This document shows positions 35,401-42,852 of a stretch of DNA of 64,000 nucleotides, one piece after another. The DNA lies in assembly GCF_015999335.1 (NCBI RefSeq), contig NZ_JAEACP010000002.1, positions 186,001 to 250,000 on the forward strand, given 5' to 3'. The stretch's first letter is position 1, and each line of letters begins with the position of its first letter. Below the pieces are notes generated by a model. The model had not been told where the DNA came from and made no database searches. It saw only the letters and a list, made by a program, of their open reading frames with translations. A program made the translations under genes and the position numbers. The stretch comes from Tabrizicola soli (GTDB lineage Bacteria; Pseudomonadota; Alphaproteobacteria; Rhodobacterales; Rhodobacteraceae).

Positions 35401-35993
35401 CGGGCCTCGTCGAAATAGCTGCGCTCGACCGATTCCAGATACAGGAACACCAGGTTGCGCCTCGCCCCCGGAAAGGCCAGCCGCCCGACCGGGACAAAGC
35501 CCTCGGGCGGCGGCCCGGCGCTGGCCATGGCGCCGTGCCGCGCGCTTTCCTCCAGCCGCACCAGGTCGCCCACCGCCGGATGCAGCCAGAAGGCCAGCGC
35601 CAGCAGCGCCGTCCCGGCCAGCCCGCGCGCGCGCCCGAACCGCGGCGCGGCCGGGGCGCGGACCAGCCGCCAGACCAGCCCCGCCGCCAGCAGGCATCCC
35701 GCCACCGCCGCCACCGCCGCGGCGATCAGCCCGTGGAAGGCCCCGAACCCCGCCGCCTCCAGCCCCGTCCGCAGATGATAGACCACCGAGGCGTCGATCC
35801 CCGAGCCGGTCAGCCGGTCCGCGACCAGCCAGGCCACCGACAGCAAGAGGCAAGCCAGCACCCCCGCCACCGCCAGCGCCACCCCTGCGCGAGAGGCCAG
35901 CGCCCGCCACCAGACCGCCACCGCCGCGGCGGCAAGGCCCAGGCTAATCCACATGGGCGCCCCCGAAGGCAACGGAACGATAGCGGCCTGCAC
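32442..35993 (-). CDS. OpgB/LtaS-type phosphoglycerol transferase fused to two ILEI/FAM3-like domains and a glycerophosphodiesterase
   Basis: 1183 residues. Four membrane segments (15-32, 38-58, 84-108, 124-142). Sulfatase-fold phosphoglycerol transferase (about 175-480): NLVFLYLES (metal Glu), GWTIAGMVASQCGMPL (nucleophile Thr 228), LDTHHPF and SDHMAM (metal Asp/His), the OpgB pattern. Residues 653-785 and 1044-1172 are two copies of a domain with RG-x-(N/T)L, HDS-x2-C, PLFAG and EPYV...DGRV...G, similar in layout to ILEI/FAM3. Between them is a GDPD domain (814-1036): AHAGG, EIDLAWTSDE, HDWD, with E845, D847 and H860. It could both add and remove phosphoglycerol. Start is GTG 35993 or ATG 35954 (GGGGG upstream). 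Confidence 0.85.
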   Translation of the reverse strand: MQAAIVPLPSGAPMWISLGLAAAAVAVWWRALASRAGVALAVAGVLACLLLSVAWLVADRLTGSGIDASVVYHLRTGLEAAGFGAFHGLIAAAVAAVAGCLLAAGLVWRLVRAPAAPRFGRARGLAGTALLALAFWLHPAVGDLVRLEESARHGAMASAGPPPEGFVPVGRLAFPGARRNLVFLYLESVERSYFDEARFPGLMPELKALEREAVSFTDLGEVEEAGWTIAGMVASQCGMPLIGSGAGFDEFLPGATCLGDLLQAQGYGLSYLGGADLGFAGKGTFYDSHGFGLVEGKTQLQPLLPDPAYVNEWGLFDDSLYALATDRFDALAAGEGPFGLVILTLDTHHPFGFASASCADRPYGDGRNEFLNAVHCADRLAAGFIRHVRASPAFKDTLLVVASDHMAMPNLAREALEAGERRNLLMLFAPGLAPRLVDKPGTTLDTGPTVLGLMGAPTPALGFGRDLLADGPGPGDRVDGLIEAGRGYLAAMWAFPQIAEGLVLDAAAGEAVLGGRRLKVPVLFQLNEALAVTAVDFDLSADITLPELVAGFPGDQRFAWLDRCARTSVLAATPAPAGAETCLLAGSLDSPGLRQIAVEDGVPVAPEVVVEAFAPDAAPFRDELKQDLAARRQFAAEKVIDYTPPNGLGGEVAIRSAGYLTGNSWVMNPETGAKVALIRGLTLLGLNRDSDPVKLGHVDTCGYGGRQVDEVPLEGGFQAAIEAHGRDYAGFVIVAHDSVICYEVEPGLEPLFAGTGLSKWRDLWYEEPYVALIAGDGRVEEFTGARQTALGLHLRDILRAPRSDRQRVLEALPRIAHAGGRWNGMDYTNSQEALEANGGDFGLIEIDLAWTSDERLVCLHDWDAGFLAQDGALPGGPLPLVEFEARAKAAPYHPCTLASLADWLRGHEGVRVVLDLKAGALDAYDAIAGTYPDLLDRLIPQVYQPEDWARVRDMGYDDVIWTLYRYDGDTDAVLGWLARMDLPGLVMPPERLEAGLALRARAATGVLTWVHTVNSRAELEAVLEAGAAEVFTDVLKPAPMLRYEVESSGYVSGASGLRSAGGKLDLARGVNLVELGEAPRLLARFDGCAQLDGGGLPDPAPFHRALAEGLARRAALAVVVHDSAFCEGVAIAPLFAGSPLVEAPAIGFREPYVGVIRADGRVSETSGPAESRLSRSVVMEVAP

Positions 35994-36785
35994 TCATTTC
36001 GGCGTGTGGGGGACCACCTCCAGCGCATCGCGGGCGGTCATCAGCCGGACGACGCCCTCGTCGCGCAGCCGGGCGGCGCAGTCCAGCACGCCCTCGAACT
36101 GCGCAACCGAATTCTCGTATTCATAGGTCGGCACATCCACCACCCGGTGCCAGATATAGACCAGCCAGTACCCCTCGCGGCCCGCCCGTTCCATCTCGGC
36201 GCAGATCTCGTCAACCGACTTCTGGTTCGACACATGCTCGCGGTTGATGTGGTAATGGTCGGTCCGGTCGAACAGGTTGATCCCCTCGTTGCCCCAGCCG
36301 CGGAAATGCGCCTTGTAATAGACACGCACCCTTTGCAGCACCCGTTCGTCGTAATCCCCGTTGGGCGAGGCGAAGGTCACCGGGAAGATGCCCGTCCCCA
36401 GATAGATCTGCGCCGCCGGGACGCCCAGCTCCATCTCCAGCACGTCGTCGCTGGCCTGGCTCAGCATGTAGGCATGGGTATAGCCATGCGCGCCGAACTC
36501 CCAGCCATGGCCCGCCAGGCCGCGCGCATCCTCCCAGGTCATGTCCCCCGGCGCGCCGGTGATCGGCTGGCTCTGGCCGAACAGCGTGCCGGGGATCCCG
36601 CGCTCGAAGAACTCGGGCATCTGGTTCCGGAAGAACTGCGACGTGACGTTGTCCACCGTGAAGGTGACGATCCCGACCTCGGCCCCCGCCGGAGCGGCGA
36701 GGAGCGCGACCGCGAGGCCGAAAGCCCGGGACAGACCGGAAAGCCAAGGTCCGGGCCCGACTTCGGTGCGGGAAACCTCGCGCAT
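35994..36785 (-). CDS. Exported polysaccharide deacetylase-like protein (first of two)
   Basis: 263 residues from ATG 36785 (GGGAG 6 bases upstream). Signal peptide through LAVALLAAPAGA. Diverged NodB domain: motif 1 is VTFTVDNVTSQ, where the DD pair is reduced to one Asp; motif 2 HGYTHAYM keeps H-x3-H; ASPNGDYDER replaces the usual RxPYG loop; a late His lies in VYIWHRVV. It differs from the second deacetylase-like protein in all motifs, so the substrates may differ or one may be non-catalytic. It is the first gene of the five-gene operon; the next start follows its stop directly. Confidence 0.8.
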   Translation of the reverse strand: MREVSRTEVGPGPWLSGLSRAFGLAVALLAAPAGAEVGIVTFTVDNVTSQFFRNQMPEFFERGIPGTLFGQSQPITGAPGDMTWEDARGLAGHGWEFGAHGYTHAYMLSQASDDVLEMELGVPAAQIYLGTGIFPVTFASPNGDYDERVLQRVRVYYKAHFRGWGNEGINLFDRTDHYHINREHVSNQKSVDEICAEMERAGREGYWLVYIWHRVVDVPTYEYENSVAQFEGVLDCAARLRDEGVVRLMTARDALEVVPHTPK

Positions 36786-36858
36786 GGATACTCCCGGTGA
36801 CGAATGCGACTCTGGCCCCGACAAAGGCCACGCCGCGACTCTAGCCGCGAGCGCGGCT

Positions 36859-36900
36859 TTGGAAAACGGGAACTTGTTGCCCTGACGCGGGATTTTCCAA
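36859..36900. promoter_or_regulatory. Inverted repeat in the leader of the exopolysaccharide operon
   Basis: TTGGAAAA (36859-36866) and TTTTCCAA (36893-36900) are exact 8-base arms, extendable by a wobble and two pairs, with a 26-base loop. It is 74 bases upstream of the first gene's start in the 242-base gap after the bhcA-like gene, and could be an operator or a leader hairpin. Confidence 0.4.
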
Positions 36901-37027
36901 GGCGCGGCCTTGCGCCGCACCCCACTCCGGCCGGATCGCGGCCCCTTCTCTCCGGATCGGCCGCGAAGGCCAGGATCGACGGCGCGAACGGCCCGCCGGT
37001 CCCGGCCGGGATCTTCGCCGGCCGCCC

Positions 37028-38218
37028 CTAGGCCGCCGCCTTCAGCGCACCCGCGCGCGCCGAGCGGTAGTACTCCTGCGCCGCCGCCACGCCCGAGCCC
37101 AGCCGGATCTCCAGCCCCAGGTCCGCCATGCACATCTCGGCCGTCGCCAGGCCCGAGAGCATCATCACGTCGGTCAGGCTGCCCAGGTGGCCGATGCGGA
37201 ACACCTTGCCCGCCACCTCGCCCAGCCCGGTGCCGAAGGCCACGCCATAGCGTTCCGCCGCATGGGCGACGATGGAGGTCGCGTCAAAGCCCTCGGGCGT
37301 GCGGATCGCGCTGACCGTGTCGGAATAAAGCGACGGATCCGCCGCACACAGCTGCAGCCCCCAGGCCTGCACCGCCCGGCGCACGCCCTCGGCGATGCGG
37401 TGGTGGCGGGCAAAGACCGCCTCCAGCCCTTCCTCCAGCAGAAGGCCGCTGGAATATTTCAGCCCGTTCATCAGCCCGACTGCCGGCGTATAGGGATAGG
37501 CATTGGCGGCATAGCCCCGGCCCATGTCCGCGATGTCGAAGAAGGTCCGCGGCAGCCTGGCCGTGCGCGAAGCCGCCACCGCCCGCTCCGAGAAACCGAC
37601 GATCGCCAGCCCTGCCGGCAGCATGAAGCCCTTCTGGCTCCCCGTCACCGCGACATCGACGCCCCAGTCGTCAAAGCGGAAGTCCATCGACCCGATCGAC
37701 GACACGCCATCGACGAACAGCATCGCCGGATGCCCCGCCGCATCCATCGCCCGCCGGATCGCCCCGATGTCCGAGCGCACGCCGGTCGCGGTCTCGTTGT
37801 GGGTGGCCAGCACCGCCTTGATCTTGTGCTCCTTGTCGGCGGTCAGGATCTCCTCGTAGCGCGCGGCCGGGATGCCCTCGCCCCAGGGGGTCTCGACCAC
37901 ATGCATCCCAAGCCCGTGGCGCTGGCACATGTCGATCCAGCGGTGGCTGAACATCCCGTTGCGCGCCGCCAGCACCGTGTCGCCGGGCGACAGCGTGTTG
38001 CTCAGCGCCGTCTCCCAGCCGCCGGTCCCGGTCGAGGGGAAGATGAAGATCCGCGCGCTGTCCGATTTCATCACCTTGCGCACATTCTCCAGGCAGGGCT
38101 GCAGGATCGTGCCGAACAGGGGCGAGCGGTGGTCGATCGTCGGCATGTCGCAGGCCTTGCGGACGTCCTCGGGCATGTTGGTCGGGCCGGGGATGAAGAC
38201 GGGGTTCTGGAAGCTCAT
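37028..38218 (-). CDS. bhcA: Aminotransferase of the BhcA (aspartate-glyoxylate) type
   Basis: 396 residues, class V PLP aminotransferase. FIPGPTN (8-14), STGTGGWE (62-69), the PLP lysine K196 in TGSQKGFMLP, and FRIGHLGSLTD near the end are visible. The sequence matches my knowledge of L-aspartate:glyoxylate aminotransferase BhcA of Paracoccus (MP..IDHRSP, NGMFSHRWIDMCQRHGL, VETPWGEG) over its whole length. BhcA starts the beta-hydroxyaspartate cycle, making glycine from glyoxylate. The divergent IclR gene fits bhcR. However bhcB, bhcC and bhcD, normally directly downstream, are absent. A serine-glyoxylate aminotransferase is the alternative. GAGGAG lies 7 bases before ATG. Confidence 0.8.
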   Translation of the reverse strand: MSFQNPVFIPGPTNMPEDVRKACDMPTIDHRSPLFGTILQPCLENVRKVMKSDSARIFIFPSTGTGGWETALSNTLSPGDTVLAARNGMFSHRWIDMCQRHGLGMHVVETPWGEGIPAARYEEILTADKEHKIKAVLATHNETATGVRSDIGAIRRAMDAAGHPAMLFVDGVSSIGSMDFRFDDWGVDVAVTGSQKGFMLPAGLAIVGFSERAVAASRTARLPRTFFDIADMGRGYAANAYPYTPAVGLMNGLKYSSGLLLEEGLEAVFARHHRIAEGVRRAVQAWGLQLCAADPSLYSDTVSAIRTPEGFDATSIVAHAAERYGVAFGTGLGEVAGKVFRIGHLGSLTDVMMLSGLATAEMCMADLGLEIRLGSGVAAAQEYYRSARAGALKAAA

Positions 38219-38280
38219 GGCGGATCTCCTCTGTTCGCTGCACCCAGCCTAGCCGCCCCCGCCACGGGACGCCATTTTTT

Positions 38281-38384
38281 TGAAAAATCATTTCATAAAT
38301 CCAATAAATCAAAAATACCCATACTTGTCAGTATCTTCCGTTTTTCATATCCTGAACCGAATTTTCACCATCCGGGAAAAATTC
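38281..38384. promoter_or_regulatory. bhcA / bhcR divergent control region with dyads
   Basis: This AT-rich region has TGAAA-N5-TTTCA at 38281-38295, TTCA-N5-TGAA at 38344-38356, and GAATTTT (38359-38365) paired with AAAATTC (38378-38384) just before the regulator's ATG. The first dyad has the TGAAA/TTTCA form common to IclR-family operators. Any of these could bind the adjacent IclR protein. Confidence 0.45.
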
Positions 38385-38385
38385 C

Positions 38386-39204
38386 ATGCACTCCCCCCGC
38401 AAGGCCCGTGGCCGCCCACGCGACTGGAACGACGACCCCAACCAGAACACCATCAAGTCGCTCGACCGCGCGATGGATGTGTTCGACTATCTCAGCCAGG
38501 CCCAGGGCAAGACGCTCTCTGCCCTGGCCGAGGAGCTGGACCAGTCCCCCGCCACGATCTACCGCATCCTCACCACGCTTCAGACCAAGGGCCTGGTCGA
38601 ATTCGACGCCCAGGAACAGCTCTGGCACATCGGTCCCCGCGCCTTCGTCATCGGCGCGCGCTTCCTGCGCCGCACCAGCCTTGTCGAGCGTGCCCGCCCC
38701 GTCATGCGCCGCCTGATGGAGGACACCGGCGAGACCGCCAACCTCGGGATCGAGCGGGAAGGCGCGGTCCTCTTCCTCTCCCAGGTAGAGACCCATGCCT
38801 CGATCCGCGCCTTCTTCCCGCCCGGCACGCTCTCGCCCATGCATGCCTCGGGCATCGGCAAGGCCCTCCTCGCGCAGATGGAGGCCGAGCGGCTGGAGCG
38901 CTGGCTCTCCGCCCGCCCCCTCCAGGCCTTCACCGAACGCACGATCACCGACCCCGCCGCCCTGCGCGACAGCCTGCATCAGGTGCGCGCCCGGGGCTTC
39001 TCGCTGGATGACGAGGAACGCAACGACGGCATGCGCTGCATCGCCGCGCCTGTCTTCGACGTCAACCGCGAGGCGGTGGCCGGGCTTTCCGTCTCCGGCC
39101 CGACCAGCCGGATCAGCCTGCGCCAGCTCGACAGCCTCTCGCGCCCGGTGATCGAGGCCGCCGCCCGGCTCACCGAAGCCATCGGCGGCGCCCCTCCGGA
39201 CTGA
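38386..39204 (+). CDS. bhcR: IclR-family regulator, BhcR-like
   Basis: 272 residues. Winged HTH at about 22-85 (IKSLDRAMDVFDYL, LSALAEELDQSPATIYRIL, LVEFD). The C-terminal effector domain of IclR type contains NLGIEREGAVLFL, RAFFPPGTLSPMHASGIGKALLA and the Cys-containing GMRCIAAPVFD. Divergent from the bhcA-like gene across 167 bases, as bhcR is in Paracoccus, where it senses glyoxylate. The effector is therefore proposed to be glyoxylate. The ribosome site is weak (GGGA 10 bases upstream). Confidence 0.8.
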   Translation: MHSPRKARGRPRDWNDDPNQNTIKSLDRAMDVFDYLSQAQGKTLSALAEELDQSPATIYRILTTLQTKGLVEFDAQEQLWHIGPRAFVIGARFLRRTSLVERARPVMRRLMEDTGETANLGIEREGAVLFLSQVETHASIRAFFPPGTLSPMHASGIGKALLAQMEAERLERWLSARPLQAFTERTITDPAALRDSLHQVRARGFSLDDEERNDGMRCIAAPVFDVNREAVAGLSVSGPTSRISLRQLDSLSRPVIEAAARLTEAIGGAPPD

Positions 39205-39304
39205 AGGCGGGACACAAAGCCGTGACTGCGGCATGGTTGCGCATTGCCCCCGCCGCCCGCAGGCGCAAGACTCCGCCCGACGACCTGCATCCGAAGGCAT
39301 GACC

Positions 39305-39772
39305 ATGACCCACCTCAGCCGCCGCACCGCCCTTCTGGCCCTTGCCGCCTCCGGCCTCGCCTTCCGCCCCGCGCTGGCGCAGGCCGCGCCGATGCTGCGC
39401 GTCGTCAAGGACCCGAACTGCGGCTGCTGCGAGGCCTGGGTCGAGGTTCTGCAGTCCGAAGGTTTCACCGCCGAGGTCGAGCTGATGGAATTCGATGCGC
39501 TCCAGGCCCACAAGGCCGCAAGCGGCATCCCCGCCGGAATGGTCTCCTGCCACACCGCCCATGTCGAGGGCTATGCGCTGGAAGGCCATGTCCCGGCGGC
39601 CGACATCCGCCGCCTTCTCGCCGAACGGCCCGAGGCCGTGGGCCTTGCCGTGCCGGGGATGCCCTACGGCTCGCCCGGCATGGGTCCCGAGACCGAGCGC
39701 GAGGCCTATGACGTCCATCTGATCCGCAAGGACGGCACGACCGAGGTCTTCAGCAGCTACGCCGCCGCCTGA
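39305..39772 (+). CDS. DUF411 metal-binding protein
   Basis: 155 residues. The N-terminus HLSRRTALLALAASGLAF has a Tat-like RR motif and a hydrophobic core, so it is exported. The mature part opens LRVVKDPNCGCCEAWV with the DUF411 CxCC metal motif, then SGIPAGMVSCHTAHVEGY with a conserved Cys-His. DUF411 proteins accompany copper resistance genes and probably bind copper in the periplasm. The ATG at 39305 has AAGG 7 bases upstream; the one at 39299 is too close to it. Confidence 0.88.
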   Translation: MTHLSRRTALLALAASGLAFRPALAQAAPMLRVVKDPNCGCCEAWVEVLQSEGFTAEVELMEFDALQAHKAASGIPAGMVSCHTAHVEGYALEGHVPAADIRRLLAERPEAVGLAVPGMPYGSPGMGPETEREAYDVHLIRKDGTTEVFSSYAAA

Positions 39773-39789
39773 CCGGCAAGGCGCGGCGT

Positions 39790-41304
39790 TCAGTCCGCGT
39801 CCCCCGCCACCTGGCTGAGGACCGAGCCGCGCCCGCGCAGCCGCATCAGCATCGGCACCAGCAGGAACACCGCCGAGATCCCCAGCAGCACCGCCGAGAC
39901 CGGGGTCGAGATCAGCGTGCCCCAGTCGCCCTGCGCGATCGCCAGCGCCCGGCGCAATTGCTGCTCCGCCATCGGCCCCAGGATCAGCCCCACCACCACC
40001 GGCGCGACGGGATAGCCGTAAAGCCGCATCCCATAGCCCATGACGCCGAACAGGATCAGCATCCCCAGTTCCACCGGCGAGGGGTTGACCCCGATGGTTC
40101 CCAGCGTGGCGAACAGCAGGATGCCGCCGTAAAGCCAGGGCCGGGGGATCGACAGCAGCTTGATCCAAAGGCCGATCAGCGGCAGGTTCAAGACCACCAG
40201 CATGACGTTGGCGATCAGCAGGCTGGCGATCAGCCCCCAGACCAGTTCCGCGTTCATCACGAACAAGAGCGGCCCCGGCTGCAATCCGAACTGCTGGAAC
40301 CCCGCCAGCATGATCGCCGCCGTCGCCGTCGTCGGCAGGCCCAGCGTCAGCAAGGGCACCAGCGTCCCGGCGGCCGCGGCGTTGTTCGCCGCCTCCGGCC
40401 CCGCCACGCCCTCGATCGCGCCATTGCCGAACTCCTCGGGGTGCTTCGTCAGCTTCCGCTCGGCCGCGTAGGACAGGAAGGACGCCACATCCGCGCCGCC
40501 CGCGGGCATCGAGCCGATGGGAAAGCCGATGAAGGTCCCGCGCAGCCAGGCCTTCCACGACCGCCGCCAATCCTCGCCCGTCATCCGGACCGAGCCCTTG
40601 ACCTTGTGCATCCCGTCCGGCGGCTGCAGCGTCGCCGCCACAGCCAGCGCCTCGCCGATGGCGAAAAGCGCGACCGCCAGCGTCGTGGTCTCGATCCCGT
40701 CCATCAGTTGCGGCACGCCATAGGTCAGCCGCGCCGCCCCGGTCAGCCCGTCGATCCCCACGCAGGCCAGCGCCAGCCCGATGAACAGCGAGGTCAACCC
40801 CCGGAGCGTGCTGTCCCCGAAGGTCGCCGAGACGGTGACGAAGGCCAGCACCATCAGCGCGAAATACTCGCGCGGCCCCAGCATCAGCGCCAGCTTCACC
40901 ACCTGCGGCGCGAGGAAGGCCAGAAGCAGCGTCGCGATCAGCCCCGCCACGAAACTCCCGATCGCCGCCGTCGCCAGCGCCGGTCCCCCGCGCCCGGCCC
41001 GCGCCATCCGGTTGCCCTCGATCGCGGTGACGATCGACGCGCTCTCGCCCGGCGTGTTCAACAGGATCGAAGTCGTCGACCCCCCGTACATGCCCCCGTA
41101 ATAGATCCCCGCGAACATGATCAGCGACCCGGCCGGGTCCAGCCCATAGGTCACCGGCAGCAGCAGCGCCACCGTCAGCGCCGGCCCGATCCCTGGCAGC
41201 ACGCCCACGGCGGTGCCCAGCGTCACGCCCACCAGCGCATAGAGCAGGATCATCGGCTCCAGCGCCGTCGACAGGCCCTGCAGCAGCAGCGAAAAGCTTT
41301 CCAT
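39790..41304 (-). CDS. tctA: Tripartite tricarboxylate transporter large membrane subunit TctA
   Basis: 504 residues, about 12 membrane segments. Family hallmarks: [21 protein letters not shown] (30-50), [20 protein letters not shown] (about 69-88) and the repeated [15 protein letters not shown] motif (about 316-330). It forms the channel of the TctCBA secondary carrier that imports citrate or related carboxylates with Na+ or H+. Order tctC-tctB-tctA on the minus strand, with tctB 4 bases upstream. Confidence 0.95.
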   Translation of the reverse strand: MESFSLLLQGLSTALEPMILLYALVGVTLGTAVGVLPGIGPALTVALLLPVTYGLDPAGSLIMFAGIYYGGMYGGSTTSILLNTPGESASIVTAIEGNRMARAGRGGPALATAAIGSFVAGLIATLLLAFLAPQVVKLALMLGPREYFALMVLAFVTVSATFGDSTLRGLTSLFIGLALACVGIDGLTGAARLTYGVPQLMDGIETTTLAVALFAIGEALAVAATLQPPDGMHKVKGSVRMTGEDWRRSWKAWLRGTFIGFPIGSMPAGGADVASFLSYAAERKLTKHPEEFGNGAIEGVAGPEAANNAAAAGTLVPLLTLGLPTTATAAIMLAGFQQFGLQPGPLLFVMNAELVWGLIASLLIANVMLVVLNLPLIGLWIKLLSIPRPWLYGGILLFATLGTIGVNPSPVELGMLILFGVMGYGMRLYGYPVAPVVVGLILGPMAEQQLRRALAIAQGDWGTLISTPVSAVLLGISAVFLLVPMLMRLRGRGSVLSQVAGDAD

Positions 41305-41308
41305 CGCC

Positions 41309-41797
41309 CTATCCCCGGAAGATCAGCAGTTCCAACGGCCCGCCCGGCAGGTTCAGCTTCAGAACCCGGTCGAAGACCCCGTAGATCACCAGCGCCAGCA
41401 CGAAGCCCACGGCCACCGCCTTCCACAACGGCCGCTGCCCGAAACCCCGCGCCGTCATCCCGAAGAGAAGCGCGCCCGAGATCACGAAGCCCACCACATG
41501 CAGCAGCGCCAGTTGCAGGCCCAGCCCGCCCAGGATCCACATCACCGGCGCCGGGGCCTGCCGCGGCGGCCTCGGCAGATCGCCGCGCAGGCCCGCGATC
41601 CCCGTCATCACCGCCAGCCCCAGCAACCCATAGGCCACGATCCGCGGCACATCCGCCGGACCCACGCCCGCATAGCCCCCGTCCTGCTTCAGCCCCGCCG
41701 CATCCAGCAAGAGCATCGCCGCCAGCCCCGCCAGCCCCGCCGCAATGACGAACGCCGCCCACCTGGGGCGGCGTTCCGGGGGGAACCCCTGGCTCAT
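41309..41797 (-). CDS. tctB: Tripartite tricarboxylate transporter small membrane subunit TctB
   Basis: 162 residues, four membrane helices (about 15-32, 52-68, 86-110, 128-148). The [19 protein letters not shown] loop between helices 1 and 2 matches TctB (GpgffP-like loop). ATG 41797 overlaps the tctC stop by 4 bases; the gene ends with TAG 5 bases before the tctA start. It is the small subunit of the TctCBA carrier. Confidence 0.9.
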   Translation of the reverse strand: MSQGFPPERRPRWAAFVIAAGLAGLAAMLLLDAAGLKQDGGYAGVGPADVPRIVAYGLLGLAVMTGIAGLRGDLPRPPRQAPAPVMWILGGLGLQLALLHVVGFVISGALLFGMTARGFGQRPLWKAVAVGFVLALVIYGVFDRVLKLNLPGGPLELLIFRG

Positions 41798-42738
41798 TTC
41801 ACCAGACCGATGTCGCGCAGCACGGCCTCGGTCGCCGCGATGTCGGCATCCAGCTGCGCCGCAAAGGCGTCGCCCGCCAGATAGGTATTGGTCCAGCCCT
41901 TGTCGGCCAGCATCTTGGTCCAGCCCGCGCTCGCGTTCAGCTTCTCGATGTCGCCCGAGATCTTCGCCACCTGCTCGTCGCTCAGCCCCGGCGCCGCCGC
42001 GACCATCCGCCAGTTCTCGACCACCACGTCGAAGCCCGATTCCTTGATCGTCGGCGCGTCGATCCCCTCCAGCCGCTCGGCCGAGGACACCGCCAGAAGC
42101 CGCATCGTCCCGGCCTTGACCTGCTCCTGGAACTCGCCGACCGAGGAGACCCCCGCCGTCACCTGGTTGCCCAGGATCGCCGCCATCGCCTCGCCGCCGC
42201 CCGAGAAGGCGACATAGTTGATCTTCGTCGGGTCGACCCCCGCCACCTTGGCCAGGAGACCGACCAGGATATGGTCCGTCCCGCCCGCCGAGCCGCCGGC
42301 CCAGCTGACCGAGCCGGGATCGGCCTTCATCTTCTCGACCAGTTCGCCCAGCGTCTGGATCTCGGAGGCGGCCGGGACCACGATCGCCTCGGTGTCCCCG
42401 GTCAGCCGCGCGATCGGCGTCACGTCCTTCAGCGTCACCGGCGCGGCATTGGTCAGGATCGCGCCCACCATCACATAGCCGCCGACGATCAGCTTGGTCG
42501 GATCGCCCGCGCTGTCGGCCACGAACTGCGCCAGCCCCACCGTGCCGCCCGCGCCGGGAACGTTCACCACCTCGACCGAGGGGGCGATCCCCTCCGCCTG
42601 CAGGACCTCCTGCATGGCCCGCGCCGTGCCGTCCCAGCCGCCGCCGGGGTTGGCCGGGGCAATGATCGTGTAGTCCTGCGCAAAGGCCGGAACCGCCAGC
42701 GCAGCCGCAAGGGCCGCGCCAAGGAACGCGTGTTTCAT
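41794..42738 (-). CDS. tctC: Tripartite tricarboxylate transporter substrate-binding protein TctC
   Basis: 314 residues. Sec signal peptide cut after AFA (residue 20), then TIIAPANPGGGWDGTARAM, the TctC ligand loop (PaxPGGGxDxxaR). Further family blocks are VVNVPGAGGTVGLAQF and GGSAGGTDHI. It captures the carboxylate in the periplasm for TctAB. GGAGG 7 bases before ATG. Upstream, 114 bases away, is the binding-protein gene that belongs with tctDE. One GCCAGAC half-site resembling those before tctD occurs at 42770-42776. Confidence 0.95.
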   Translation of the reverse strand: MKHAFLGAALAAALAVPAFAQDYTIIAPANPGGGWDGTARAMQEVLQAEGIAPSVEVVNVPGAGGTVGLAQFVADSAGDPTKLIVGGYVMVGAILTNAAPVTLKDVTPIARLTGDTEAIVVPAASEIQTLGELVEKMKADPGSVSWAGGSAGGTDHILVGLLAKVAGVDPTKINYVAFSGGGEAMAAILGNQVTAGVSSVGEFQEQVKAGTMRLLAVSSAERLEGIDAPTIKESGFDVVVENWRMVAAAPGLSDEQVAKISGDIEKLNASAGWTKMLADKGWTNTYLAGDAFAAQLDADIAATEAVLRDIGLVK

Positions 42739-42852
42739 CTGTCTTCCTCCCATGGGGCGGCACGGGGCCGCCAGACCTCCCCGGGGCTCCCCCGCCCCGG
42801 AACGCCCTTACAGAACCACGGCAACCTGTCACCAACCTGACATGTTCCGCAC

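Noticed and set aside
32631-36800. A 1389-codon plus-strand frame opposite the phosphoglycerol transferase gene
   Set aside because: Same reasons: antisense shadow of a strongly supported gene, with biased composition.
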